Notes: generated from the letters alone by a model not told the origin. Shown: positions 45,487 through 56,480, counted from the first letter of the stretch. The stretch: 64,000 nucleotides of DNA from Ophiura sarsii (GCA_035610835.1 CM069452.1:66002919-66066918); one strand, 5' to 3'. Made by a program: numbers and translations.

Positions 45487-45880
45487 CTGATAGCTTATCT
45501 GCATATGCAAATTTGAGTACTTCTTGTTTGCCATCTTTATCGACAAGACTCGAAATCGGAGCACCGATCGATGGTCCGATAGCTTATCTAAATTTGAAGC
45601 CTTCTTGGGATCATCTAAGCTTATCTGCACATAGGCACATTTGAAGCCTTCTTGTTCACTATCTTTGTTGAGAAGACTCGGAATCGGAGCCCCCGACCGA
45701 TGGTCCGATAGCTTATCTACATAGATACAAATTAGAAGACTTCTTGTTCGCCATCTCTGTCAAAAAGACTCGGAATCCGAGCACCGGCCGATAATCCGAT
45801 AGCTTATCTGCATGCACATTTGAAGACTTCTTGTTCGCCATCTTTGTCGACAAGTCCCGGAATAGGAGCATCGACGTAGT
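45487..45880. repeat. tandem repeat, about 90-bp unit, four copies
   Basis: Units start GATAGCTTATCT at 45487, 45577, 45706 and 45798, then run TTTGA(A/G)...CTTCTTGTTCGCCATCTTTG, then AAGACTCGGAATCGGAGCA. The second unit has an internal partial duplication (129 bp). Non-coding. Confidence 0.85.
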
Positions 45881-45962
45881 ATTGGGATATTTTGTATTGT
45901 GTCAACTAGCATAGAACAGTCCACTGTTGTTGGAGGTGAGTCAATGTTATTTTAAGGCTTAA

Positions 45963-46156
45963 GGCAATGAAGAAAGAAAAAAAGGTTCTACGGGCGGATT
46001 GCCATGTCAGGTTGGGTCGATTGATCGGTCGGTCAAGGGTTTTTCCTTTCAAAATGACACACGAACTCGTAAAAATGTGCCTTTTTTTGGCAAATTATAT
46101 TTTTTACTTGATTTTTCCCCCAAGCTCCGGGCTTGTAGAACCGGGTTATTTTCTAA
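45963..46156. mobile_element. GGCGACG-family MITE, degenerate copy
   Basis: Starts after TAA with GGCAATGAAGAAAGAAAAAA, has GGTTCTACGGGCGGATTG and TCGGTCGGTCAAGGG, and ends around GTAGAACCGGGTTATTTTCT followed by AA. Ends are mutated but the inner order matches 9325-9523. Confidence 0.55.
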
Positions 46157-46694
46157 AATTTCAGCTTTGAGTGTTGTCATAATTCATGCATGACACGTAA
46201 TCTCCTCCCACATAAATATAAACCATAGGTCGCTATACTGTTTCACTCGGTGTTTATTACACCTAAACTCGAACCCACATTCACTCTTTTCAGATCGATG
46301 ATAGTTTCTTGGAGTGAGAGTGTCGGGTTATTGTATTAGAAAGACACAGGTTATAGGCCTACCAAGTGTTAAACTTCATCGATTTCTGAACAATTTGGGA
46401 TATAAATCGTTAAAACCGGCTCAGTAAAACGTCTAATATAGTGACATTAGGAATAGCATTTATTCGGAATTTGAGGGATCAGCATATGACCACAACACTG
46501 TCCGCTGCCGCGGCTGCCGCTATGCCTGATTGCCCTTCAATGATGCTTTGGCGCGAGTTTTAAAAGCACGGGTCCTAAACAAATCAGGATGCGTGCGCAC
46601 ACCGCCGGGCAAAGAACAACGGCAACTGCCGATCAAAAGCCCCGCATGACGTCACATTGCACCCCATCTATAGATAATAATCTTGCGCTCATCT

Positions 46695-46775
46695 GGTGGT
46701 TGTCTTGTTACCTCAATCGTTAGTAAGAGCGTAGTGTATTAATATCAAGGTTGAAGGTTCGAATCCTGTTAGAAT
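46695..46775 (+). repeat. tRNA-like sequence (B box intact)
   Basis: A perfect B box GGTTCGAATCC (46756-46766) in a T-arm-like context, preceded by a degenerate A box (TTACCTCAATCGTTAG) about 50 bp upstream. No convincing acceptor or anticodon stem; probably a tRNA-derived repeat. Confidence 0.4.
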
Positions 46776-46936
46776 CAGATGCTTTTTAATAATAACTGAA
46801 TCGGCATTTAAATGAACAAACCAAAACAAGTCAAACGGGGGCGTCTTGAAAATAATTCCTCTCTAAGGGATGTGAGCTGTTGTTATTATACTGCACAGGA
46901 CTACTCACAATCGAATCCTACACTTTCTAGACATTG

Positions 46937-47145
46937 CGTAACACACACCACGCGGAAAAATGTTTTAGAAATGTCAGAATAATTGAATTGCATCACCATA
47001 TTTGGAATCACTATGAGAAATGCATTAAAATAAGTACAAACATGCCTAGTATTGGTTTAGTAATTATTGAGATAGAGTTTGAAATTTGAGAAAGGTTTCT
47101 GAACAAATTGTTTTGTATTTGGTAACACTAATGGAAGCAGGTGGC
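46937..47145 (+). mobile_element. piggyBac-like MITE, copy 6 (ends decayed)
   Basis: GTAACACACACCACGCGG at the left; the interior AATTGCATCACCATATTTGG and ACATGCCTAGTATTGGTTTA match the family. The right end is lost after GGTAACACTAATGGAAG. Confidence 0.65.
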
Positions 47146-47689
47146 TGGTATGACGGGTTGTCATGATTTGTGTACGTCGTCACGTTGTGCAGATCTTTGT
47201 GTATTCTGAACGGTCTGTCAGTTCAACAAAATTCGTAGATGGCATTGTTCCCATTGACAACATTGCAGAGTGTGATATACGACTTTTCTCCGTACCACCA
47301 GAGTATCATGTGTCACTATCCTGAGATAAAGCAGGATATATTCGCATTCGATGGATGCACCATCTCGTGTAAATAACCAATTTTTTTTGTATCTCTATGA
47401 GGATTACTAACAGATTATGTTAGCTATATTCATATCGTTTTTCCTGTTTTATCGTATTTTGTTGTTTTGCATACAACACCACAGCACAGTTGCTGTTTCT
47501 ATGTCTGATATATACAACTGCGCATGAATCAACAGTGGATGGCAAGTGCATGTCATCTAGAATGTTTTTCGTCTCATCAGTGATAGGTGCTGCATAAATT
47601 CCGATGTCTCATCAATGCCCATTGCCCCATTGTATTCTGGATGATTCAATCTAGAGATTGCAGGTTTGAGGTGAGGCTCAATCAGAAAT

Positions 47690-47776
47690 GAAAAAACAAC
47701 AACGACAAAAGCAAACTAAAAACGCCCGACCTGATGAGAAGTCCGTTTGCCGGTAGAATAGGGTGTTTTCGTCGTC
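47690..47776. mobile_element. GGCGACG-family MITE fragment
   Basis: ACGACAAAAGCAAACTAAAA, CCGTTTGCCGGTAGAATAGG and GTTTTCGTCGTC followed by TTA match the family termini and core. Short and decayed. Confidence 0.45.
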
Positions 47777-47958
47777 TTAGCCATATATTTACAAGCATTT
47801 AAAACTTGCGAATGTTATTATACAAAAGTCTTTCTAATTTTGCTAAAATTCAAGTCGTTTATAGAAACTAAAGGCTATTTTCATACGTCTACAATCCGCC
47901 GCAAACTACACCATGTACGCGATTATCCAGCAACCCCATAATTTGACATTTTGAAGTA

Positions 47959-48608
47959 AAGGCCCTGGCACTGTTGCGTATAGAGCTAACAATGTGCCCG
48001 ACATTTTGGAAACTTGGGTGTACGTTCGTGTGAGTTGTTATTTGTTCGTGACATATTTGGCATAAATACAGTTTTAAACATGTTTAACATTTAATAAGCA
48101 ACCTACACCCAACGTGCGAAATGTTCACGCAGCGAATGCTCAACGTATACATAGCGTATTGATCACAACGTTGTCACCCGCTAAAAATGTTGAGCATGCT
48201 CAAAAAGGTTCATAAACTTCAACGTACCTCTGCGAACCCCTAACGAACTGCTAACGAATACCACGTATGCCAAATATGTCACGAACGAATGACAACTTAG
48301 GGATGGCATCCAGATTCGTACGGATTGAAAACCGTAGATCGGAGAGGGTAAACGCACTGGCTGTCCGTTCACGGGAGTTGTTCAATGCGTTCGCTAAGCA
48401 CGGCTAAACACGTATTGGTTGGTCATTAATTAACCGCGTTACGTTTATCTACACAAAATTATCCGTTTATCCCAGTGCGTTTACCCTCTCCGATCTACGG
48501 TTTTCAATCCGTACGAATCTGGATGCCATCCCTTACACGAACATGCACCCAACTTTTCAAAACGTTGGGCACACGGTAGCTCTATACTCAATAGTATGAC
48601 AGGGCCTT
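47959..48608. mobile_element. foldback element F with a nested MITE in its right arm
   Basis: The outer ends AAGGCCCTGGCACTGTTGCG then TATAGAGCTA (47959) and TAGCTCTATACTCAATAG then TATGACAGGGCCTT (to 48608) are inverted. The arms continue inward for about 105 bp (GTTCGTGACATATTTGGCAT on the left, ATGCCAAATATGTCACGAAC on the right). The right arm is split by the MITE at 48300-48532. Without it the element would be about 414 bp. Confidence 0.8.
48300..48532. mobile_element. Harbinger-like 233-bp MITE, GGGATGGCATCC family, copy 2
   Basis: Same ends and same length as 30547-30779, with the interior in the opposite orientation. TTA is duplicated at 48297-48299 and 48533-48535, a TWA target. Inserted in the right arm of foldback F. 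Confidence 0.9.
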
Positions 48609-49620
48609 GAAACAGAATGCAATCGGGATAAAGAAATGTGCAAACTGGCTCTCGGCAGGATTGCATACAAAACATTACACGATTATATAAAATAATATAC
48701 CATAAATGTTATGACAGACATTGGGCAAGTCACGTATGCTGACGTTATGGACAAATCTACTTTGCCAAATGAGAAATTTGACATATACACTCGCCGATTG
48801 AATACAAAATGCAAGAGCGATAGTGTCTGGGAGGGGGAAATAATATTCCAATGGGGTTCATTAGTAGTCCCATCGGGTCGAACCAAGTAAAAAGCAATCG
48901 GAATTTATCCTTCCTGGATTGCGTTTTGGTTTGTTATACACACGACACGAGCGGTAATTTGTCGCTCTTATTATTGAAAAAGTCACCGTACTACCCGCGA
49001 TTGGAAATATGTTGCAATTTTTTAACTGAATATTTCAACATACAATAGAACTGTAGTTAAAAAGAATCAGGGCTTTCGTGGGTTGAAAATGGCGTAGTCT
49101 TTCTTATGTGTGTAACCCATCAAGGCACACCGTACATATTGATCGACAGGGTTATCAATGTATAGCAATGCGCAACAGACTACAAAGAGGAATCGCACCC
49201 GACCTTTTCTACATTCAATTCAATCGGTGCATGACGTCCAATTTTATTGCATGAACCGCTATACCAAATTGACCTATAGGGCCTACGTAGGGCCCTAATG
49301 TAAAAGGTGTTTTTTTTTTCTGAAAATCTTTAAAAAAAAAAAAAAATCCCGAAAAGATGGCAGTTAATCCAAAACACAGGTAACCGATATACGGATCACG
49401 ATTTATTCAATTATTTGTACCCTATAGTTTTTATATGTTTCTGTTAGCATCCAGTTGTCGTAGAAATCTTTGCTTTTATCTGAAAAATGTGCGGAATTAT
49501 AAAAAGGACTTCTAAGGGGTTATTACGAAAAGAAAAACTATAAAAACACATATCACCCACAAGAGTTCCAACCAAAATAGCTTCACCTGGCCCCTTTTAT
49601 CTGCAACTGACATGGATTAA

Positions 49621-49701
<81 letters not shown>

Positions 49702-49737
49702 ATCGATCGATCGATCGATCGATTGATCGATCGATCG

Positions 49738-49784
<47 letters not shown>
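49621..49784. repeat. compound microsatellite (AATC)20-(GATC)10-(AATC)11
   Basis: 80 bp of AATC (49621-49700), then 40 bp of GATC with one GATT unit (49701-49740), then 44 bp of AATC (49741-49784). The change of unit is sharp at both borders. Confidence 0.97.
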
Positions 49785-50234
49785 TGAACAATGAAGTTAT
49801 GAATTAATTCTAGTATATTAGGACATAATAGAAAAATGAAACGAGACACGTCTAAACGAAACAGGAGGGCAAACGAAAAAGACACAATACAGACGAGACA
49901 AAGGAGACAAATTGATAAGCGCACTAAGCACAAGAAAAAAGGACGGATACATTTTACGAGATAATGCTCAAGTGGCTATCTATGGATGGAACATTAAGTA
50001 CATGACATTGAAGGGATAGAGAAGGATGATAGAGAACAAAGACTAGAGAATACATTAATGTGTGTTGTCATGAGAAAGGCAGTGTGTTATGTTAGATTCA
50101 AGTAGAAATGTTGGAGTTCTGTCTTAGAGAGTGTGTCTGGGAGATTATTCCTTGTTTTTTCAGTATTGCAAGGTGTAGTAAGTGCTGCCGCTCTAATGAG
50201 AGGACATTTTAACAACTATTGTGCAGCGCCATTA

Positions 50235-50380
50235 GGCGACGGAAATAAAATCCTGTAGACCTCTCGGGTAAGGTGTCGGTTTTTCTTTCTTTCAAAATGT
50301 TCGTGAACGTAAAGGTAAATTTCAACAATTTCAAATATTTTCAAAATAATTGAAAACAATTTCAGGTTTTTATCGTCGTC
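50235..50380. mobile_element. GGCGACG-family MITE, short copy
   Basis: GGCGACGGAAATAAAATCCT at the left and CAGGTTTTTATCGTCGTC at the right are inverted. TTA flanks both sides (50232-50234 and 50381-50383). 146 bp. Confidence 0.75.
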
Positions 50381-51169
50381 TTAGTAATGTTTTTCCTGTT
50401 TTGTATGATACGCTTTAGGAGGAAAACACAATAACTATGTTAAAAAGTCTGTTTATGATATTTATTTAATTGAAAAACTTGAAATGTTAGTGGACTCAAT
50501 AACATGAACGGGAAAGCTTGTTATAAGAAATCTGCCTGCTTGAAATACGTTATTTTAAACAGCCCTTAATTTTCACCTCAATATTAAAATATTATTGTCT
50601 TCTCTTTAGATGGGAACATTTTTGGCGTTCTTTCCGGCTTCTATCCGGTATGAAGATGGTTAATCTCTATCGGTTTAAGGGTGCACTACACTAAATGGGG
50701 TATCCCCTACCCTTAAGTCGGTGTTTAAAGCTAGAATCGATAAGTATGCATCACAAAATCCTCAATTTAAAAAGACTTGACAGTAATACAATTGCGTAAA
50801 TGCCTATGATCTATGATTAATTATGATTAATGGGACATCACCTACATGCACCCTGACTATAAACTGTGAATATCATCTAGGTAAATCTTGAGAGATCTTT
50901 CAAATTTGCGCTTTTTACTGGAAACATTGGCGATTACGAATAAGCTCATCAGAGAGGTAGTCAACTCCATGGGCATATTTTGTAAAATCGAGCACGTCAA
51001 CCTACCTATTTTTTTCACTTTTTGGTGGGGAAATGTGATAATCTTTAAGAAAAAAATCACTCTACAGGGTCCAATTTCGCAATTTAGTGGTCTAAAACAG
51101 AGTTTTATATCAGTGTTTTTGTACATACCCCTATGGAGCTCTATTTAGTGGTGTGACCCCTTTAACCTC

Positions 51170-51350
51170 AACTCGCGCAAAAGTAATCCATGCTAACGCT
51201 CGCGATTATGGCCACACGCGCGTGATTTGACCGCACTTACGCGTCACGCATACGATGCACAGGGCGAGTGTTCTCTTCATGCGCCAGCGTCTTTCTGTAA
51301 TCATCGCTGCTGTAAGGAGGCGTCGCCAATTTAGAACCAATCAAACTATA
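51170..51350. repeat. GCGCGTGACGCAT repeat, also seen in element B
   Basis: Shares ACGCATACGATGCACAG, CATCGCTGCTGTAAGG and CGTCGCCAATTT...AACTATAG with 44310-44405. A related weak match lies near 13380-13500 in reverse. Confidence 0.5.
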
Positions 51351-51359
51351 GAAGCACAG

Positions 51360-52050
51360 TTGCATTGCTGTGTAATTTATATGGTTATAATGTGCAAAAG
51401 GAGGGTAACACGTTTACAGGTTTACAGAAGAATAGGATTATCCAGAATATATTTTATTTAAACCTATTACCAAAGGGAGAATATGAAAATAATACAAAGT
51501 CATAGCAATACAAAGTATAAACAAAAGATGTTATCCTTACATTTCAATGATGGTTTCTGGCGAGTGCCCTTTTTCAAATGCCTACAACGTTTAAAAATAT
51601 GTCAGCTCGCCCTCTAGAGTATATAGATGACAAGTTGAAATCCCTATTTTGTAACTACTCGCAACACACAATAGCGTGCCATTCTAACGACATTTTGTAG
51701 CCAAATTTGAGTGGTTTTTTTGCTGTATTTGGAGCCAAATGTTAACCAATTTCACTGGAATATATTTTATAACACTTCCCGTATTTCCCTCTATCTTTCA
51801 TGCACATTAGGAGACATTTTGATCAAAACTAACAGAGTACTAAGGGTATGAAACGCACACCCCTCACCATTTCCAGATTTATAGTAAGATAGTTTTGAGA
51901 TCTCGATCACGGATAAATAAAGTACAACATGAGGTGGCATGCTGTCATTTAAGTTGCTATCTAACAATCTAACATCCATGTTAACCTTTGTTTCTGAGGA
52001 TGATGATGCTTTTTGTGTGATTTAGTCCTCTGATAAGGATAAGACATGTT
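51360..52050. other. non-coding, no recognised feature
   Basis: Only short ORFs without family motifs, and no inverted-repeat ends. Confidence 0.4.
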
Positions 52051-52058
52051 AGTCGTAT

Positions 52059-52305
52059 TTAACACTTTCCACGCGACAGGCATCTGCAGACGACATTCCA
52101 AAATGTCACAAAAAGTATCAAAAATGTCAAAATAAGTTAATGTCATTACCATATTTGTAATTACCGTAAGAAGAGCATTAAAATAAGTACAAACATTCCT
52201 AGTATTGGTTCAGTAGTTCTTGAGATAGGTTTTGGAAGTTGGAAAAGGTTTCTGAACAATCGGTTTTGTAAATCGCAAAACTAAAAACCGCGAGGAAGGT
52301 GTTAA
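52059..52305 (+). mobile_element. piggyBac-like MITE, copy 7
   Basis: TTAACACTTTCCACGCGACA at the left and CCGCGAGGAAGGTGTTAA at the right: 247 bp with TTAA at both ends. The family interior is intact (CATCTGCAGACGACATTCC, CCTAGTATTGGTTCAGTAGT). Confidence 0.85.
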
Positions 52306-52450
52306 ATAACGCTCTTGAGGCTTAGAAAAAAAATCAGCAAAAACACATAATATGTTAGTTGTCAGGCTAAAGAAAAAAAGACGCTCTATAGGCGTTTTTA
52401 GGTAATTTCCAGAAAAAGCTGGAGGTTTTTACACAGTAATTAGATTATTA

Positions 52451-53180
52451 TGTTGAAAGAGCAACCCATTTGAAAATAACTTTATGCTAGAATGTGAGTA
52501 ATATAATTAATAGCCTAAAAATGAGAAGAACCCCCCCCCCCCAGGTCAGCTTATATTTAAAATAATGACCTAATGTCCGTGTTACTCACATTCACTGGCT
52601 TAAGACTAAGAGCGACTCAATATTAATGTCGACTTTCCATTGCCTGAACCAACTACAAATACATCAATGGTCTATTCACGCGTTGCAATAGCCCCATCAC
52701 CTCAAGTCATGAGCGATAAAAAATAAATAATTATCTTATTGTGATGTAATTAGATTTAGGAATACCGCATATTTCCAAACCTTTCTGTAGAATGAGTAAC
52801 CCATTTGAAAATGAATTTATGCTAGAATGTGAGTGATATAATTAATAGCCTAAAAATGAAAAAAAACAAAAAACAGGTCAGCTTATATTTAAAGTAATGA
52901 CCTAATGTGCGTGTTACTCACATTCACTGGTTTAAGACTAAGAGCGACTCAATATTAATGTCGACTTTCCATTGCCTGAACCAACTACAAATACATCAAT
53001 GGTCTATTCACGCGTTGTAATAGCCCCATCACCTCAAGTCATGAGCGATACAAAATAAATAATTATCTTATTCTTCCAAACCTTTCTGTTGAATGAGCAA
53101 CCCATTTGAAAATGAATGTACATGTATGCTAGAACGTGAGATAATAGCCTAAAATGAGAAGAAGACAAACCAGGTCAGTT
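52451..53180. repeat. tandem repeat, about 300-335 bp unit, two full copies plus partial
   Basis: Units start GAAAGAGCAACCCATTTGAA / GAATGAGTAACCCATTTGAA / GAATGAGCAACCCATTTGAA at about 52455, 52791 and 53093. The third is cut short at about 53180; a weak fourth is at 53697-53770. Units 1 and 2 share a nearly identical block of about 140 bp. C12 at 52531-52542 is in unit 1 only. Confidence 0.88.
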
Positions 53181-54180
53181 TGTCAGCATTTTTGAATTGT
53201 AAACAAATTGCCATTATGCAACGTTATTTTCAAATTAATTATCGGCAAAACTATTTTTTAATGGTGAATAGGTGATATACTGGTAATGGTCAACGTTGTT
53301 GGTCAAAACACGTGCCATCACTACAAATGGCTTGAACAAAAACAGACAGTTCTGACCTTCTATTCGCTGTGAGCCAGGAAGGCTTTATTATGATGAAGCC
53401 GGTATTTGATAGTCAATATTATACCAATGGTCAATTATTCAATTTTGTAAGATGCAGTCATCTGCAATTACGGATAATTAGTCATATCAAAACAAAAGAT
53501 TGCTAATGCAAGGCCAAATAGAAAGTAAACATGTTTGGATATTTTTTTTGAAATCCAAAGATTCACGAGTGCAGCTGAACCGTAAAGCAGTCAGATTGAT
53601 GTAATCATCAGCTTGTGAGTAGGTTGTAAAATACATCCAACGTTTATATATCTGTACTACCAATATTTAAATTGCGAAATATCCCATATTTCCCAACCTT
53701 TCAGTTGAATAAGCAACCTACTTTATGACCTTATGTCAAAACATGAGTGATATAGTTAAAAGCTTTAACCCCGTCATACCACGCCTACTGACCCCCTAAT
53801 TAAATCCAAACACAGATGCAGAGTATGCTTAATTTGGTATCAAGGTATTTGCTAGAGATCTCTTCTTTCCTTGCATGCCATTAAAAGTACAAAACATCCC
53901 ACGCTTTAGATGGCAGACCTCAAAATGCCGTTCCATTTTTTGTACAGTGGCAAATGGGTATTTTCGCCACAAATTGTTACCAGGTTTTGGGCTTATACGA
54001 GAGGGAAATGATGATAATAACATATTGCTAAAAGATTCAAAACTATGGCAATTTAAATAAGTTAAGGTTGCAACCTCCTCCCATACCCTGAAACTTCGAC
54101 GGCTTACCCTACCCATGGGTAAAATGTGCACAAATTATGTAAAAGAGTTTACCTAGATGCCCTAAGGTATTTCTATTGCA
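53181..54180. other. non-coding, no recognised feature except a decayed repeat unit
   Basis: 53697-53770 resembles the start of the preceding tandem unit. The antisense ORF at 53829-54131 shows no family motif. Confidence 0.35.
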
Positions 54181-54212
54181 TTTTGGTGCAGCCGAAGAAA
54201 CCCCTTTGGGGA

Positions 54213-54231
54213 GGGGGGGGGGGGGGGGGGG
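54213..54231. repeat. poly-G tract, 19 bases
   Basis: Uninterrupted G run. Confidence 0.95.
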
Positions 54232-54325
54232 AGGTGTTGTAAACAAAAGCCATTAGTCATTATGCACAATTAATTTACTATGAGTATTTGTAACGTAAAT
54301 ATGTGATATTAACGATAACAACTAT

Positions 54326-54510
54326 TTAATACTTTCCACGCGGCAGATGACAGTTAATTTCACAAAATGTTTCAAAAATATAAAAATTATTGAACGTCAT
54401 CAAACATGCCTAGTATTGGTTCAGTAATTCTTGAGATAGACTTTGAAAGTTGGGAAAGGTTTCCGAAAAAACTGTTATGGTAAAACTAATAGCCGCGTGG
54501 AAAGTTTTAA
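54326..54510 (+). mobile_element. piggyBac-like MITE, copy 8 (internally deleted)
   Basis: TTAATACTTTCCACGCGGCA at the left and AGCCGCGTGGAAAGTTTTAA at the right: 185 bp with TTAA at both ends. The block between TATTGAACGTCATCA and AACATGCCTAGTATTGG, present in other copies, is missing. Confidence 0.85.
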
Positions 54511-55800
54511 CAAGGTATCAACAGCAGTACTGCAAAAACATTATAAAAATAATCTTTAGCAATAAAACCTCGGGAAAATCGGTCAGTAAAAGACACATCT
54601 AGAATAAACACACCACTCCAGATTCATAAAGTATGTCCTTGAAATTGTACCGCTCGGCTATTTAATGTAGAACCAGACGGGAAATATGAGCAGACAACTA
54701 CACGGTCAGTTACCACGACAATACACAATTCTATCCAGTTGGTAAGCGGGACAATGTAGTGGACGTGCCATTATTGAGTTTATATCCGCTTTCACAAGCG
54801 TAAAATGTGAAAAGATTATGACAATGTATCCTATTCCCATGTCTTATAATTTCCGCAAGATGTTTAGTTGGAAGGATGGAACATTATTAGTGTTCATTGC
54901 TATTGTAAATGGCATTATATTGAGGTCAAATTGGCGGAGTATGTATAACTCAGCTTATGTTAATTCACATGATATGTACTTCAAAAGACACTAGGGGTTG
55001 AAGTCTCGTTCACATTATATCTTGAAGAATTATATCGTCGTTTTTTGTTACCATTCATGAACCCTACCCCACTACACTCCGGTACCATTACTCCTCATTG
55101 GTTTGGCACACGGCATTGCACGTATATAATTCAAACGCTTTTTTCTGACTTCTTTTCATTAATATAATATAGTGTTTCTAGAACTAGGCCTACTATAATA
55201 TAGTTTCTACCAAGAATTTTAAGAAGTGTGCTTATCCACTATTACCTTAAATCCATTAGTCAATAAAGAATGACATTTTTTAGACCTTTCTCTCAATGTT
55301 TGAGTGCTACCCCTACTTAAAGTGGCACTGAGAGATCCTCCGGGTAAGGAGCCCTCAATTTTTTGTTTCAAGAAATTCGGCTTTTCACATACGTAATGCT
55401 TACACATGTACTAACTACCACTTGAAATCATAACGCTTAATTTGCAATATTTCACGTAAAATTATTTTAATACTCGTAGTTTTTTAAATTTCGATTTCGA
55501 TCATATCAAAATAAACAAATTCATTTGAACATTGAATGGCCACAGATGTATTCTACTAAATTTGTGTACCATCATTAACCACCCGTGACCTGCTATCTGT
55601 AGCAAATTCATGACCTTCCTAATTCAGTTGGTGGTGATCTGTAATTAAGATAAAAAAAAGTGAAAAAGATTTAGAGGTCTTCAAAAATGCTGAAAAAAAT
55701 GTATTTATTTTCATGATAACCGATGTTCATTTTAAAGAAATCATTGCATGAGAGGGTTTTTACATATATCATCTATCTAATCAACTTAATTTTCTTCTTT
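54511..55800. other. non-coding, no recognised feature
   Basis: AT-rich. 54870-54950 weakly resembles the segment at 60358-60430. No exon or element ends were supported. Confidence 0.35.
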
Positions 55801-55805
55801 TAATG

Positions 55806-56003
55806 TCCTTATATTTAAAATAATGACCTAATGTCTGTGTTAATCAAATTCACTGGCTTAAGACTAAGAGCGACTCAATATTAATGTAGACTTTCCATTG
55901 CCTGAACCAACTACAAATACATCAATGGTCTATTCACGCGTTACAATAGCCCCATCACCTCAAGTCATGAGCGATACAAAATAAATAATTATCTTATTCT
56001 GAT
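55806..56003. repeat. remote copy of the 52451-53180 tandem unit
   Basis: Contains the same block of about 140 bp (GGCTTAAGACTAAGAGCGAC ... CATCAATGGTCTATTCACGC ... CTCAAGTCATGAGCGATAC) with only a few differences from units 1 and 2, 2.7 kb away. Confidence 0.88.
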
Positions 56004-56149
56004 GGCAATATATTCCAATATCTCATTACGTTTAACCATTGTCAAGAGAAAACAAAAGAGAACTTATTGCAATGTCCACTTTCCATTTACGCTTTAAGCA
56101 CGCAATACTATATCCCTAGATCAAGTGTTGGTAAGAAAAAACAAATGTC

Positions 56150-56189
56150 TCCTAGTTATGGCCTAAAATGTTACAAGTAAAATATAATC

Positions 56190-56225
<36 letters not shown>

Positions 56226-56271
56226 CCTAGTTATGGCCTAAAATGTTACAAGTAAAATATAATGATTATAT
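56150..56271. repeat. (TA)n tract flanked by 46-bp direct repeats
   Basis: CCTAGTTATGGCCTAAAATG continuing to AATATAATCATTATA at 56151-56196 recurs at 56226-56271 with one clear difference (AATCATTA/AATGATTA). Between them is a TA run of about 31 bases (56192-56222). Confidence 0.93.
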
Positions 56272-56308
56272 CGACCGCCCGTTCCTTGAAGTACTTTAAT
56301 TACGTTGA

Positions 56309-56480
56309 GGGGACGAAAAACCGTGTTCCACGGACAGACGGACTTTCCCACCTGGATCAGTCTGTCGGGTTTTGTTGTTGTTTTTTCCCCTTTTAATATG
56401 ACACAAAAATCACTACAATATGTACAACAGAAACAAAAAATCCCCAAAGTCGGGCCCGTAGAACATATTTTTCCGTCGCC
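56309..56480. mobile_element. GGCGACG-family MITE, copy near 56.4 kb
   Basis: GGGGACGAAAAACCGTGTTC at the left and GTAGAACATATTTTTCCGTC then GCC at the right. Flanks TGA / TAA, a one-base-changed TWA duplication. 172 bp. The pair of ORFs on opposite strands here is an inverted-repeat artefact. Confidence 0.7.

Larger units (their letters stand above)
48618..50690. repeat. dispersed repeat R, copy 1 (with internal insertions)
   Basis: It shares long stretches with 58868-59690: a 45-bp block starting ATTACACGATTATATAAAAT, then GAATACAAAA...TGCAAGAG, GTGTCTGGGAGGGG, TAGTAGTCCC, GGTTGAAAATG. After about 1.3 kb of extra sequence (49130-50460, including the AATC/GATC microsatellite and a GGCGACG-family MITE) it continues with AATCTGCCTGCTT, TTGTCTTCTCTTTA and TTTGGCGT. 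Confidence 0.6.
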
